From positions 186,001 to 250,000 of the forward strand of contig NZ_MUNU01000017.1 in assembly GCF_002001085.1 (NCBI RefSeq): DNA of 64,000 nt, written 5' to 3'. The first letter of the stretch is position 1. The number at the start of each line of letters is the position of its first letter. The notes below the pieces were generated by a model that saw only the letters and a program-made list of their open reading frames with translations, ran no database searches and was not told where the DNA came from. The translations under genes and the position numbers were made by a program. Of the stretch, positions 1 through 7,628 are shown in pieces. The DNA is from Rhodanobacter sp. B05. Lineage in GTDB: Bacteria > Pseudomonadota > Gammaproteobacteria > Xanthomonadales > Rhodanobacteraceae.

Positions 1-605
1 TGGCGGATCTGTCGCGCCAGCAGTTGTACAAGTTGCGCGAGGGGATCGGCTACCTGTTCCAGAACTCGGCCCTGCTGACCGACTTCAGCGTGTTCGAGAA
101 TGTGGCCTTCCCGCTGCGCCAGCACACGAAATTGCCGGAGGTGCTGATCCGCAACCTAGTGCTGCTGAAGCTGCAGGCGGTCGGTCTGCGTGGTGCCGCC
201 GGGCTGATGCCGAGCGAATTGTCCGGCGGCATGGCACGACGCGTGGCACTGGCCCGGGCGATCGTGTTCGACCCGATGCTGATCCTGTACGACGAGCCGT
301 TCGTGGGGCTCGATCCGGTGGCGCTGAACCAGGTGCTCAAGCTGATCCGCACGCTGAACCAGACGCTGGGCATCACCAGCGTGCTGGTGGCGCACGAACT
401 GGAGGCGATCAAGCAGGTGGCCGATCACATCTTCCTGATCGCCAACGGCAAGGTGGTCGCGCAGGGCGACCCGAAAACCATCGCCAACGACGGCTCGCCG
501 TGGACGCGGCAGTTCTTCGGTGGCGAGGCGGACGGCCCGGTGCCGTTCCAGTATCCGGCCGGCGACTATGCGCAGGCACTGGGCTTTGCCGGGGCGGCGA
601 AATGA
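1..605 (+). CDS. mlaF: MlaF, ATPase of the Mla phospholipid ABC transporter (5' end cut by window)
   Basis: Cytoplasmic ATPase that powers the inner-membrane MlaFEDB complex, which moves phospholipids between the inner membrane and the periplasmic carrier MlaC. The reading frame is already open at base 3 with no start in view, so the N-terminus and Walker A lie upstream. The 200 visible residues contain a Q-loop (YLFQNSALL), the ABC signature LSGGMARR, Walker B ending in LILYDEP and the switch histidine in VLVAHELEA. The stop overlaps the mlaE start as ATGA, indicating translational coupling. Identity is secure because mlaE, mlaD, mlaC and mlaB follow in the canonical order. Confidence 0.95.
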   Translation, partial: ADLSRQQLYKLREGIGYLFQNSALLTDFSVFENVAFPLRQHTKLPEVLIRNLVLLKLQAVGLRGAAGLMPSELSGGMARRVALARAIVFDPMLILYDEPFVGLDPVALNQVLKLIRTLNQTLGITSVLVAHELEAIKQVADHIFLIANGKVVAQGDPKTIANDGSPWTRQFFGGEADGPVPFQYPAGDYAQALGFAGAAK

Positions 606-1378
606 GCGCGCGGATGCCGCCACAACGCAACGTGGTCACCCAGTCGCTGGCCCAGATCGGCGCCTGCGGCCTGTTTTTGCTGACCCTGCTGGCGGCGATT
701 CCGCGCAGCTTCCGCTACCTGCGCGAGACGATCCGCCAGCTGTGGTTCGTCGGCGCGATGAGCCTGACCATCATCATGGTCTGCGGCCTGTTCGTCGGCA
801 TGGTGCTGATGCTGCAGCTGTACCACGTGTTGTCGATCTTCGGCGGCACTTCGGCCAGCGGCATGGTGGTGGCGTTGTCGGTGTATCGCGAGTTGGGGCC
901 GGTAGTCACCGCGCTGCTGTTCGCCGGGCGTGCCGGCACCTCGATCACCGCCGAGATCGGCCTGATGCGCGCCACCGACCAGATCGACGCGATGGAGATG
1001 ATGGCGGTCGACCCGATCGCCTACGTGGCCACGCCGCGCTTCCTGGCCGGGCTGATCGCGATGCCGCTGCTGTGCTGTGTGTTCTGCGCGATGGCGATCT
1101 TCGGCGGCCACCTGGTCGGCGTGACCTGGTTGGGCATCGACAACGGCACGTTCTGGGCCAACATGACCGCCGTGGTCGACGTGCATACCGACATCGTCAA
1201 CGGCGTGCTGTTCAAGAGCCTGGCATTCGGAGCGGTGGTGTCTTTGATCGCGGTGTTCCAGGGCTTCACCACGCCGCCTACCAGCGAGGGCGTGGCCTAT
1301 GCCACCACCCGCACCGTGGTTGCCTCGTCGATCGCCATCCTGGCGCTGGACTTCGTGCTGACCGCTTTCCTGATGTGA
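602..1378 (+). CDS. mlaE: MlaE, permease of the Mla phospholipid transporter
   Basis: Integral inner-membrane subunit of the MlaFEDB lipid transporter. The 258-residue product has several hydrophobic segments and the MlaE/DUF140 core RELGPVVTALLFAGRAG near residues 98-114, followed by EIGLMRATDQIDAMEMM, the coupling-helix region that contacts MlaF. Length matches the family (about 260). The ATG at 602 overlaps the mlaF stop by four bases; longer versions of the frame run back into mlaF and are not needed. It is followed after 34 bases by mlaD. Confidence 0.95.
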   Translation: MSARMPPQRNVVTQSLAQIGACGLFLLTLLAAIPRSFRYLRETIRQLWFVGAMSLTIIMVCGLFVGMVLMLQLYHVLSIFGGTSASGMVVALSVYRELGPVVTALLFAGRAGTSITAEIGLMRATDQIDAMEMMAVDPIAYVATPRFLAGLIAMPLLCCVFCAMAIFGGHLVGVTWLGIDNGTFWANMTAVVDVHTDIVNGVLFKSLAFGAVVSLIAVFQGFTTPPTSEGVAYATTRTVVASSIAILALDFVLTAFLM

Positions 1379-1412
1379 CTCTCATGACTTGTCGTTTTCC
1401 GAGGATTCTGCC

Positions 1413-2264
1413 GTGAGCCAACCGAGAAGTTCGTATGCCGTCGGCACCGGCCTGTTCATCGTGCTGGGTTTTGCCGCGCTGGCCTATCTGGCGACGCAGA
1501 CCAGTTCGGTGGCCAACGTCCACCAGGGCGACAGCTACACGGTCGAGGCCAAGTTCACCAATATCGGCCAGTTGAAGGAGCGCGCGCCGGTGAAGATCGC
1601 CGGGGTACGCGTGGGCCAGGTGCAGTCGATCGCGCTGGCGCCGGGTAGCGACGTGGCGGATGTGAAGCTGTCGATCGACAAGCACTACGACCACATTCCG
1701 CAGGATTCGGTGGCGACGATCTTCACCAGCGGCCTGCTCGGCGACCAGTATGTGGGTATCGACTACGGCACGGCGAAGCAGGTGGTGGCCGCCGGCGGCA
1801 CGCTGTCGCGCACCAAGTCCTCCGAACCGCTGGAGGAGATGCTGGGCAAGTTCTTCGGTGCCGGCGGCGTGGTCGACAATGTCGGCGGCAGCTATACGGT
1901 AAAGGCCGATTTCACCAATGTCGGCACGCTCTCGGTCGGCGCGCCGGTGAAGATGGCGGGTGTGGTGATCGGCCGGGTGCAGTCGGTACGCGCCGATCCG
2001 GTCAAGCTCAACGCCCAGGTCGTGCTGGCGATCGACGAGCGCTACAACCGGATTCCCGACGATTCCGCCGCCGCGGTGTTCACCAGCGGTTTGATCGGCA
2101 GCCAGTATGTTGCGATCCAGCCGGGTGGCTCGCCCGATGTTCTGAAGAACGGCGACGAGATGATCCTGACCCAGTCCGCGATGCAGCTGGAGGACCTTAT
2201 CGGCAAGTTCCTGGTCAATGGCTCACCCGGCGACAAAAAGGATGCCGGCGACAGCAAGAAGTAG
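1413..2264 (+). CDS. mlaD: MlaD-type MCE protein with two tandem MCE domains
   Basis: Periplasmic, membrane-anchored substrate-binding subunit of the Mla transporter. I place the start at GTG 1413, eight bases after GAGG; an in-frame TTG at 1389 has no ribosome site. One N-terminal membrane segment (about residues 9-27) is followed by two MCE domains, roughly residues 44-125 and 162-243, whose openings are clearly related (SYTVEAKFTNIGQL and SYTVKADFTNVGTL). Both keep the GLLG/GLIG(D/S)QYV element. The tail is short and Lys/Asp-rich. At 283 residues it is much longer than E. coli MlaD (about 183), which has a single MCE domain. It lies in the normal mlaD place in the operon, so the role is not in doubt. 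Confidence 0.93.
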   Translation: MSQPRSSYAVGTGLFIVLGFAALAYLATQTSSVANVHQGDSYTVEAKFTNIGQLKERAPVKIAGVRVGQVQSIALAPGSDVADVKLSIDKHYDHIPQDSVATIFTSGLLGDQYVGIDYGTAKQVVAAGGTLSRTKSSEPLEEMLGKFFGAGGVVDNVGGSYTVKADFTNVGTLSVGAPVKMAGVVIGRVQSVRADPVKLNAQVVLAIDERYNRIPDDSAAAVFTSGLIGSQYVAIQPGGSPDVLKNGDEMILTQSAMQLEDLIGKFLVNGSPGDKKDAGDSKK

Positions 2265-2326
2265 CCGATCTCTGACTCGAATTCACCCGGTCGCCGATGC
2301 GCCGGTCATCCCCAAGGAGTTTCCCC

Positions 2327-3004
2327 ATGCTGCGCAGACTGGCTCTTGCCACCGCACTCGCCCTTGCCGCCGTGGTTGCCGCGCCGGCTTTCGCCCAGGA
2401 TTCCGCCGCCGCTGCACCGGCGGCGAATCAGCAGACGCCGGTGCAGATCGTGCAGGGCATTGCCGATCAGCTGGGTACCGCGATCGAGGGCCATCGCGCC
2501 GAGCTGAAGCAAAACAAGGAAAAGCTGATCAGCATCATCGACGAGGTGTTCCTGCCGCACTTCGACATCGACTACGCATCCATCCTGGTGCTCGGCCGGC
2601 ACGCCCGCGAGGCGACGCCGGACCAGCGCGAGCGTTTCGCCAAGGCGTTCTACAACTCGATCACCCATCGCTATGCCGAGGGCCTGCTCAACTACAGCCG
2701 TGGCCGGGTCAAGGTGTTGCCGTTCAACGGCGACCTCAACGACAAGCGCACCGTGGTGCGCACCCAGGTGGTGCTGGATGACGGCAAGCTGGTGTCGATC
2801 GACTACGCGTTCCGCAAGAGCCGCAGCGGCGACTGGAAGGCCTACGACGTGGTCATCGAGGGCATCTCCTACGTCACCAATTATCGCAACCAGGTCGATG
2901 CCGAGATCCAGAAGGTGGGTATCGACCAGTTGATCAAGAACCTCGAGACCCAGGGCGAGCAGGCGCTGGAGACGATGGACAAGGACAACAAGGGCGGCAA
3001 GTGA
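2327..3004 (+). CDS. mlaC: MlaC, periplasmic phospholipid shuttle
   Basis: Soluble periplasmic carrier that exchanges phospholipid between the inner-membrane MlaFEDB complex and the outer-membrane MlaA complex. The ATG at 2327 follows AAGGAG with normal spacing and opens a signal peptide ending in APAFA near residue 23; the frame is open upstream to 2297 but without a ribosome site. The mature part carries typical MlaC/Ttg2D text, such as ILVLGRHAR, NYSRGRVKVLPF and KAYDVVIEGISYVTNYR. Length is 225 residues, near the family norm of about 210. Its stop overlaps the GTG of mlaB. Confidence 0.95.
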   Translation: MLRRLALATALALAAVVAAPAFAQDSAAAAPAANQQTPVQIVQGIADQLGTAIEGHRAELKQNKEKLISIIDEVFLPHFDIDYASILVLGRHAREATPDQRERFAKAFYNSITHRYAEGLLNYSRGRVKVLPFNGDLNDKRTVVRTQVVLDDGKLVSIDYAFRKSRSGDWKAYDVVIEGISYVTNYRNQVDAEIQKVGIDQLIKNLETQGEQALETMDKDNKGGK

Positions 3005-3303
3005 GCACGGCGCCAGACTTTCGGCTGGACACCGGCACGTCAGCCACGCTGGGCGTGAGCGGCGCGCTGGGTTTCGACAACGCCGCGGCGGCATGGCAGG
3101 CGATCCGGTCGGCGCTGCTTGCCGGCAGCGCGACCCGGCTCGACCTGTCCGGGGTCAGTCACTGCGACAGTGCGGGCCTGGCCTGCGTGCTGGCGGCGAC
3201 GGCCGAGGCGGGCCAGCGCGGGCGGGTGGTGCGGGTGACCGGCATGCCCGCGGGTATGCGCGCACTGGCCACGGTGTGCGAGGTCGATCGCCTGCTGAGC
3301 TGA
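3001..3303 (+). CDS. mlaB: MlaB, STAS-domain subunit of the Mla transporter
   Basis: Small cytoplasmic STAS-domain protein that binds MlaF and supports assembly and activity of the transporter. The product is 100 residues with the STAS signature LDLSGVSHCDSAGLACVL around residues 45-62; the DSAG serine is the position phosphorylated in anti-sigma-factor antagonists. GTG 3001 overlaps the mlaC stop (GTGA), so translation is coupled. It is the last gene of the mlaFEDCB unit; mlaA converges on it 50 bases away. Confidence 0.92.
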   Translation: MSTAPDFRLDTGTSATLGVSGALGFDNAAAAWQAIRSALLAGSATRLDLSGVSHCDSAGLACVLAATAEAGQRGRVVRVTGMPAGMRALATVCEVDRLLS

Positions 3304-3353
3304 CCCGTGGGGACGCGAACGCGCGTCGCGGCCAACCAAGGCCTGACAGGCTC

Positions 3354-4193
3354 CTAGGGTTTGCCGGCCGGTTTGCCGGTCTGCTTGGGGTGGTTCTTCT
3401 CCCAGTCATGTTGCTGCTGCAGCAACTGGTCCGGATCGAAATCAGGCGTGTCCAGACCTTGCATGCGCTCGATGATCGCCGCGGGCGGGTTGCCGTCGTA
3501 GATCTCGTACAGGCGCTGCTGCCGATAGGCATCACGGATGAACACGTAGGGGTCGTACGCCGATGCCAGGAAGCCTTCCGCATCGATGGCACGCGAGCGC
3601 AAGGTCACCAGATACATCGCCTGCGGAAGGTACTGCAGCCCGTTGTAGTGATGGTTCGCGGCGAACAGGCTCAGCGGATCGAAGAAATAGCTGTCCACCG
3701 GTATGCGCCAGATGTCGCGCGCCGTGCTCGGGCCGAGCAGGGGCACCATCAGGAAATCACCTTCCGGTGCGCCCCAGCGTGCCAGCGTGATGCCGAAGTC
3801 GTTGTCTTCAAGTGGCAGGCCGAGCTGGCTGGCCGGGTCGAAGAAGCCGCCGATGCCCAGGGTCAGGTTGACCAGGAACCGGCCGGTGCTCTGCAGCGCC
3901 TGCTTGGGGCGCGCCTGCAGCAGGTCGTTGGCCACCGTGATCGGCATGCGGATATTGGTGAAGAAATCGCTGAACGAGCGCCGCACCGGCGGGTTGGTGA
4001 CCTTGCGATAACCCAGTGCCACCGGACGGATGACCGCCTTGTCCACCGCATTGTTGAATTCGTAGGCCTTGCGGTTGTACTTCTCCAGCGGGTCGTCAGT
4101 GCGGGGCTTGGCGATCGTGCAGCCGGCCAGGATCGCGACCGCGAGCATGGGCAACCAGCGGCGCAACAGGAAGTGGCGGGGCGAAGAGGACAT
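3354..4193 (-). CDS. mlaA: MlaA (VacJ) outer-membrane lipoprotein
   Basis: Outer-membrane lipoprotein that removes phospholipids from the outer leaflet and hands them to MlaC. From the ATG at 4193 the product is 279 residues with a lipoprotein signal ending in the lipobox LAGC (Cys25); the frame is open for 32 more codons upstream, but these lack signal-peptide character. Family text includes DPLEKYNRKAYEFNNAVDKA, RSFSDFFTNIRMP and GRFLVNLTLGIGGFFDPAS. The C-terminal extension is hydrophilic and Gln/Lys/Pro-rich. In E. coli mlaA is unlinked to the other mla genes; here it faces the operon tail to tail. Confidence 0.94.
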   Translation of the reverse strand: MSSSPRHFLLRRWLPMLAVAILAGCTIAKPRTDDPLEKYNRKAYEFNNAVDKAVIRPVALGYRKVTNPPVRRSFSDFFTNIRMPITVANDLLQARPKQALQSTGRFLVNLTLGIGGFFDPASQLGLPLEDNDFGITLARWGAPEGDFLMVPLLGPSTARDIWRIPVDSYFFDPLSLFAANHHYNGLQYLPQAMYLVTLRSRAIDAEGFLASAYDPYVFIRDAYRQQRLYEIYDGNPPAAIIERMQGLDTPDFDPDQLLQQQHDWEKNHPKQTGKPAGKP

Positions 4194-4328
4194 CGAGGCT
4201 GGATTTCGCGTCGGGGGAGCAGTAAGTGTACTGTCTGGTTTTATATCTTGCACGGCTTTCGACGTGCTTTCATCGGCCTGGACGCGCACCGATCCGTGGC
4301 CAGCCCGCCATGATACGCGCTGAGCGCA

Positions 4329-4358
4329 TTGCCAGCAAAGCGCCTGCTCAACTACACT
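4329..4358 (+). promoter_or_regulatory. Probable sigma70 promoter of rpoZ-spoT
   Basis: TTGCCA at 4329-4334 and TACACT at 4353-4358 are separated by 18 bases. The -10 box lies 38 bases before the rpoZ start. Position and fit are good; transcription has not been tested. Confidence 0.5.
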
Positions 4359-4396
4359 AACCGATCACATAAGTCACTATTCCCCAAGGATTTCGC

Positions 4397-4687
4397 ATGG
4401 CCCGTATTACCGTGGAGGACTGCCTCGAGGTAGTCGACAACCGTTTCGAGCTCGTCCTGATGGCGACCAAGCGTGCACGCCAGCTGGAAAAGGGTGCCGA
4501 GCCGGCGGTCAATCCTGACCACGACAAGCCCACCGTGCTGGCCTTGCGCGAGATCGCCGCACGCCGCATCGACCAGGCCACGATCGACCAGATCGACAAG
4601 GCCGAGCGCGAACGGGCCGAGCGCGAGGCTCTCGAGTGGGCTGCGGCCGAGGTCGACGACGACCTCTCCAAGGGCGGCGACGACTGA
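4397..4687 (+). CDS. rpoZ: RNA polymerase omega subunit
   Basis: Small RNA polymerase subunit that aids beta-prime folding and assembly and forms part of a ppGpp-binding site. The 96-residue product begins [20 protein letters not shown] and contains [11 protein letters not shown] and [12 protein letters not shown], the conserved omega core, with an acidic tail. An AAGGA site precedes the ATG. The rpoZ-spoT pairing is the common gammaproteobacterial arrangement and couples a ppGpp target to the enzyme that makes and degrades ppGpp. Confidence 0.97.
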   Translation: MARITVEDCLEVVDNRFELVLMATKRARQLEKGAEPAVNPDHDKPTVLALREIAARRIDQATIDQIDKAERERAEREALEWAAAEVDDDLSKGGDD

Positions 4688-4791
4688 TGGACGACGACTG
4701 CCGGCGCAACGACAACGGTCGCACCGGCAGGTCGGGTGTGACGATGCACATGCGCGCGGCAGTTTCAGCCCATCATTGCCCCACCGGGGTC

Positions 4792-4808
4792 GGCGCCTGA
4801 GTCGGCGC
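4792..4808 (+). promoter_or_regulatory. GC hairpin directly before the spoT start
   Basis: GGCGCC (4792-4797) and GGCGCC (4803-4808) can pair around the loop TGAGTC, ending nine bases before the spoT ATG. No Shine-Dalgarno sequence is visible in this spacer. A control role is a guess from position. Confidence 0.3.
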
Positions 4809-4817
4809 CAGTCACCG

Positions 4818-6986
4818 ATGACTGCGACCGCGCCCCCCGCCACGGTCGATCCGTCCGCATTGCCGCCCTATGTGCTGGCGCTGAAAGAGCGCATCGCCTA
4901 TCTGCCCGAAGCGCAGGTGACCCTGGTGCTGCGCGCATTCGAAGTGGGCGCCAGGGCGCATGCCGGACAGGAGCGCAAGAGCGGCGAGCCGTACATCACC
5001 CATCCGGTGGCGGTGGCCGGCATCCTGGCCGAGCTCGGGCTGGATGCCGAGACGCTCATCGCGGCGATCCTGCACGATACGCTGGAGGATACCGAGCTCA
5101 GCCGCGAGGCGCTGGCCGCGGAGTTCGGCGAGGTCGTGGCCGAACTGGTCGATGGCGTCACCAAGCTGGACAAGATGCGTTTCGGCAGCCGCCAGGAGGC
5201 CGATGCGGAAAGCTTCCGCAAGATGCTGCTTGCGATGGCGCGCGACCTGCGCGTGATTCTGATCAAGCTGGCCGACCGGCTGCACAACATGCGCACGCTC
5301 GGCGCCAAGGATCCTGTCTCGCGCCGGCGCATCGCGCGCGAAACGCTGGAGATCTTCGCGCCCATCGCGCAGCGCCTCGGCATGAACAAGTTCAAGGCGG
5401 AGCTGCAGGACATGGGCTTTCGCACGCTGTATCCCGATCGCTACCGGGTCATCAGCGAGCGTATCCGCGCCGCCCTGGGCAACCGCCGCGAGGCGATGGG
5501 CAAGATCGAGGCGGCGCTGACCACGCGGCTTTCCGCCGAGCACCTGCCGGCCCACGTGGTGGGTCGGATCAAGTCGCCGTGGAGCATCTATTCGAAGATG
5601 CGCAACGAGCACAAGACGTTTGCGCAGCTGATGGACGTCTACGGCTTCCGCGTGGTGGTCGACAGCGCAACCAGCTGCTACATGGCGCTCGGCGTGGTGC
5701 ATGCCCTGTACAAGCCGGTCGATCGCCGCTTCAAGGATTTCATCGCCATTCCCAAGGCCAACGGCTACCAGTCGCTGCATACGGTGCTGCTGGGACCGTT
5801 CGGAGCGCCGATCGAGGTGCAGATCCGCACCGCCGAAATGGACTCGGTAGCCGAGCGTGGCGTCGCGGCGCACTGGGCTTACAAGACCGACAGCGGACCG
5901 GCCAACAGCGCGCAGGCGCGGGCGCGCGAGTGGCTGTCCTCGATGGTCGACAGTTCGGCGAACACGGTGTCCTCCTCGGAGTTCATCGAGAACGTCAAGA
6001 TCGACCTGTTCCCCGACGAGGTCTACCTGTTCACCCCGCGCGGCGACATCCTCTCGTTGCCGCGCCATGCGACGGCGCTGGACTTCGCCTACGCCGTCCA
6101 CACCGATGTGGGCGACCATGCGGTGGCCGCGCGGGTCGACAAGAAGCTGACGCCGTTGCGCAGCCAGCTGGAGTCGGGCCAGCTGGTGGAGATCATCACC
6201 GCACCGTCGGCGGTGCCAAACCCGGCCTGGCTGGAGGTGGTCGTCACCGGCAAGGCGCGCACCGCGATCCGGCAATACCTGAAGCATCTGCAGCACGAGG
6301 ATGCGGTCGACTTCGGCCATCGCATGCTGGACCGTGCGCTGGACGCGCAGGGCAGCAGCCTGGACGCGATCTCCGCGACGGTGCTGGATCATTTTCTGGC
6401 GACCTCGAACCTCAAGCGGCTGGAAGAATTGCTGTCCGATATCGCCCTGGGCAATCGCATGCCCGATGTGGTCGCCCGCCAGTTGCTGGGCTCCCGCCGA
6501 AAGAAGGCCGGCGGCGCGAAGCCGGGCGCGTCGATGGCCCAGGAGAAGATCCGCATCACCGGCGCCGAACGCGGCGTGCTCAGCTTCGCCAATTGCTGCC
6601 ATCCGCTGCCGGGCGACGACATCGTCGGCTACCTGTCCTCGGGCAAGGGCATCGTGGTGCATCGCGAGGAATGCCCGAACGTGGTCGAGTTGCGCAAGTC
6701 GCCCGAGCGCTGCGTGGCGATCGAGTGGGATCGGGACGTGCAGGGCGACTATCGCGCGCAGTTGCGCATCGAGGTGATCAACCGCCCCGGCGTGCTGGCC
6801 ACCGTGGCGGCCGCGATCGCCGCGGCCGATTCGAACATCGAGAACGTGGAGTACGTCGAACGCGATGCCTCGGCCGCGACCCTGCTGTTCTCGATGGAAG
6901 TGAAGAGCCGCAAGCACCTGGCCGACGTGATCCGCCGCGTGCGCCGCACCGGCGTGGCCAGCGGGCTGCATCGCTACCCCCTGTGA
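4818..6986 (+). CDS. spoT: SpoT, bifunctional (p)ppGpp synthetase/hydrolase
   Basis: Makes and hydrolyses the stringent-response alarmone (p)ppGpp. The 722-residue product has the HD hydrolase domain (ILHDTLEDT, residues 84-92, with the HD pair and ED intact), a synthetase domain with KDFIAIPKANGYQSLHT near 306-322 and EVQIRTAEMD after it, a TGS domain around 390-450 and a C-terminal ACT domain from about 645. Because the hydrolase motif is intact it is SpoT/Rel type, not a hydrolase-dead RelA. ATG 4818 is the first start in frame outside rpoZ; the frame is open further back only as an overlap with rpoZ. Cotranscription with rpoZ is likely. Confidence 0.96.
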   Translation: MTATAPPATVDPSALPPYVLALKERIAYLPEAQVTLVLRAFEVGARAHAGQERKSGEPYITHPVAVAGILAELGLDAETLIAAILHDTLEDTELSREALAAEFGEVVAELVDGVTKLDKMRFGSRQEADAESFRKMLLAMARDLRVILIKLADRLHNMRTLGAKDPVSRRRIARETLEIFAPIAQRLGMNKFKAELQDMGFRTLYPDRYRVISERIRAALGNRREAMGKIEAALTTRLSAEHLPAHVVGRIKSPWSIYSKMRNEHKTFAQLMDVYGFRVVVDSATSCYMALGVVHALYKPVDRRFKDFIAIPKANGYQSLHTVLLGPFGAPIEVQIRTAEMDSVAERGVAAHWAYKTDSGPANSAQARAREWLSSMVDSSANTVSSSEFIENVKIDLFPDEVYLFTPRGDILSLPRHATALDFAYAVHTDVGDHAVAARVDKKLTPLRSQLESGQLVEIITAPSAVPNPAWLEVVVTGKARTAIRQYLKHLQHEDAVDFGHRMLDRALDAQGSSLDAISATVLDHFLATSNLKRLEELLSDIALGNRMPDVVARQLLGSRRKKAGGAKPGASMAQEKIRITGAERGVLSFANCCHPLPGDDIVGYLSSGKGIVVHREECPNVVELRKSPERCVAIEWDRDVQGDYRAQLRIEVINRPGVLATVAAAIAAADSNIENVEYVERDASAATLLFSMEVKSRKHLADVIRRVRRTGVASGLHRYPL

Positions 6987-7065
6987 TCAGGGATTTGAGA
7001 TTTGGGATTCGTTTGGAGCGTCAACGCATCGGAACGTGTGCGCGGGGCTGTGACACGATAATCTT

Positions 7066-7154
7066 CCCGAATCCCGAATCCCGAATCCCGAATCCCGAAT
7101 CCCGAATCCCGAATCCCGAATCCCGAATCCCGAATCCCGAATCCCGAATCCCGA
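7066..7154 (+). repeat. Tandem heptamer array, 12 x CCCGAAT
   Basis: Twelve perfect copies of CCCGAAT (equivalently GAATCCC) run from 7066 to 7149, followed by a partial CCCGA at 7150-7154. The last partial copy runs into GAGG, the ribosome site of ridA, ten bases before its ATG. A degenerate inverted version (GGGATTTGAGATTTGGGATT) lies at 6991-7010 just after spoT. Slippage could change copy number. Confidence 0.97.
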
Positions 7155-7163
7155 GGCAAGCCC

Positions 7164-7547
7164 ATGTCCCGCAGCATCATCGCCACCGACCAGGCACCTG
7201 CCGCCATCGGCCCTTATTCGCAGGCCGTGCGCGCCGGCAACACGGTGTATTTCTCGGGCCAGATTCCGCTCGATCCGGCCACCGGCGGCCTGGTCGATGG
7301 CGACATCAGCGTGCAGACGCGGCGCGTGTTCGACAATCTCGCGGCAGTGGCGCAGGCCGCCGGTGGTTCGCTGGCGCAGATCGTGCGCGTGGGCATCTAC
7401 GTCACCGACCTGGCGAATTTCGCCGCGGTCAATGCGGTCATGGCCGAGTACTTCCAGCAGCCGTACCCGGCCCGTTCCACCATCGAAGTGTCAGGCTTGC
7501 CCAAGGCGGCGCAGGTCGAGGTCGACGCGATCATGGCGCTGGACTGA
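7164..7547 (+). CDS. ridA: RidA, reactive enamine/imine deaminase
   Basis: Hydrolyses reactive 2-aminoacrylate-type enamine/imine intermediates released by PLP enzymes such as threonine dehydratase, protecting other PLP enzymes. The 127-residue product shows family landmarks: [12 protein letters not shown] (residues 14-25), [16 protein letters not shown] and [14 protein letters not shown], with the substrate-binding Arg at 104. ATG 7164 follows GAGG at the end of the heptamer array. A position just after spoT is frequent in Proteobacteria. Confidence 0.95.
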   Translation: MSRSIIATDQAPAAIGPYSQAVRAGNTVYFSGQIPLDPATGGLVDGDISVQTRRVFDNLAAVAQAAGGSLAQIVRVGIYVTDLANFAAVNAVMAEYFQQPYPARSTIEVSGLPKAAQVEVDAIMALD

Positions 7548-7628
7548 TGCAGGGCGAGGCATGCGCCCACCGTGCCAGCGGGCAACATCCTTACGAATGA
7601 CGGTGATGCTCGGGTAGGCTTGCAGGTC

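Noticed and set aside
7066-7154. The heptamer array considered as a CRISPR
   Set aside because: Units are seven bases, perfectly contiguous, with no spacers and no cas genes nearby.
5579-7600. A 673-codon plus-strand frame covering spoT's 3' half, the heptamer array and ridA in another frame
   Set aside because: Its middle is a translation of the heptamer array (NPESRIP repeats) and its flanks are out-of-frame spoT and ridA.
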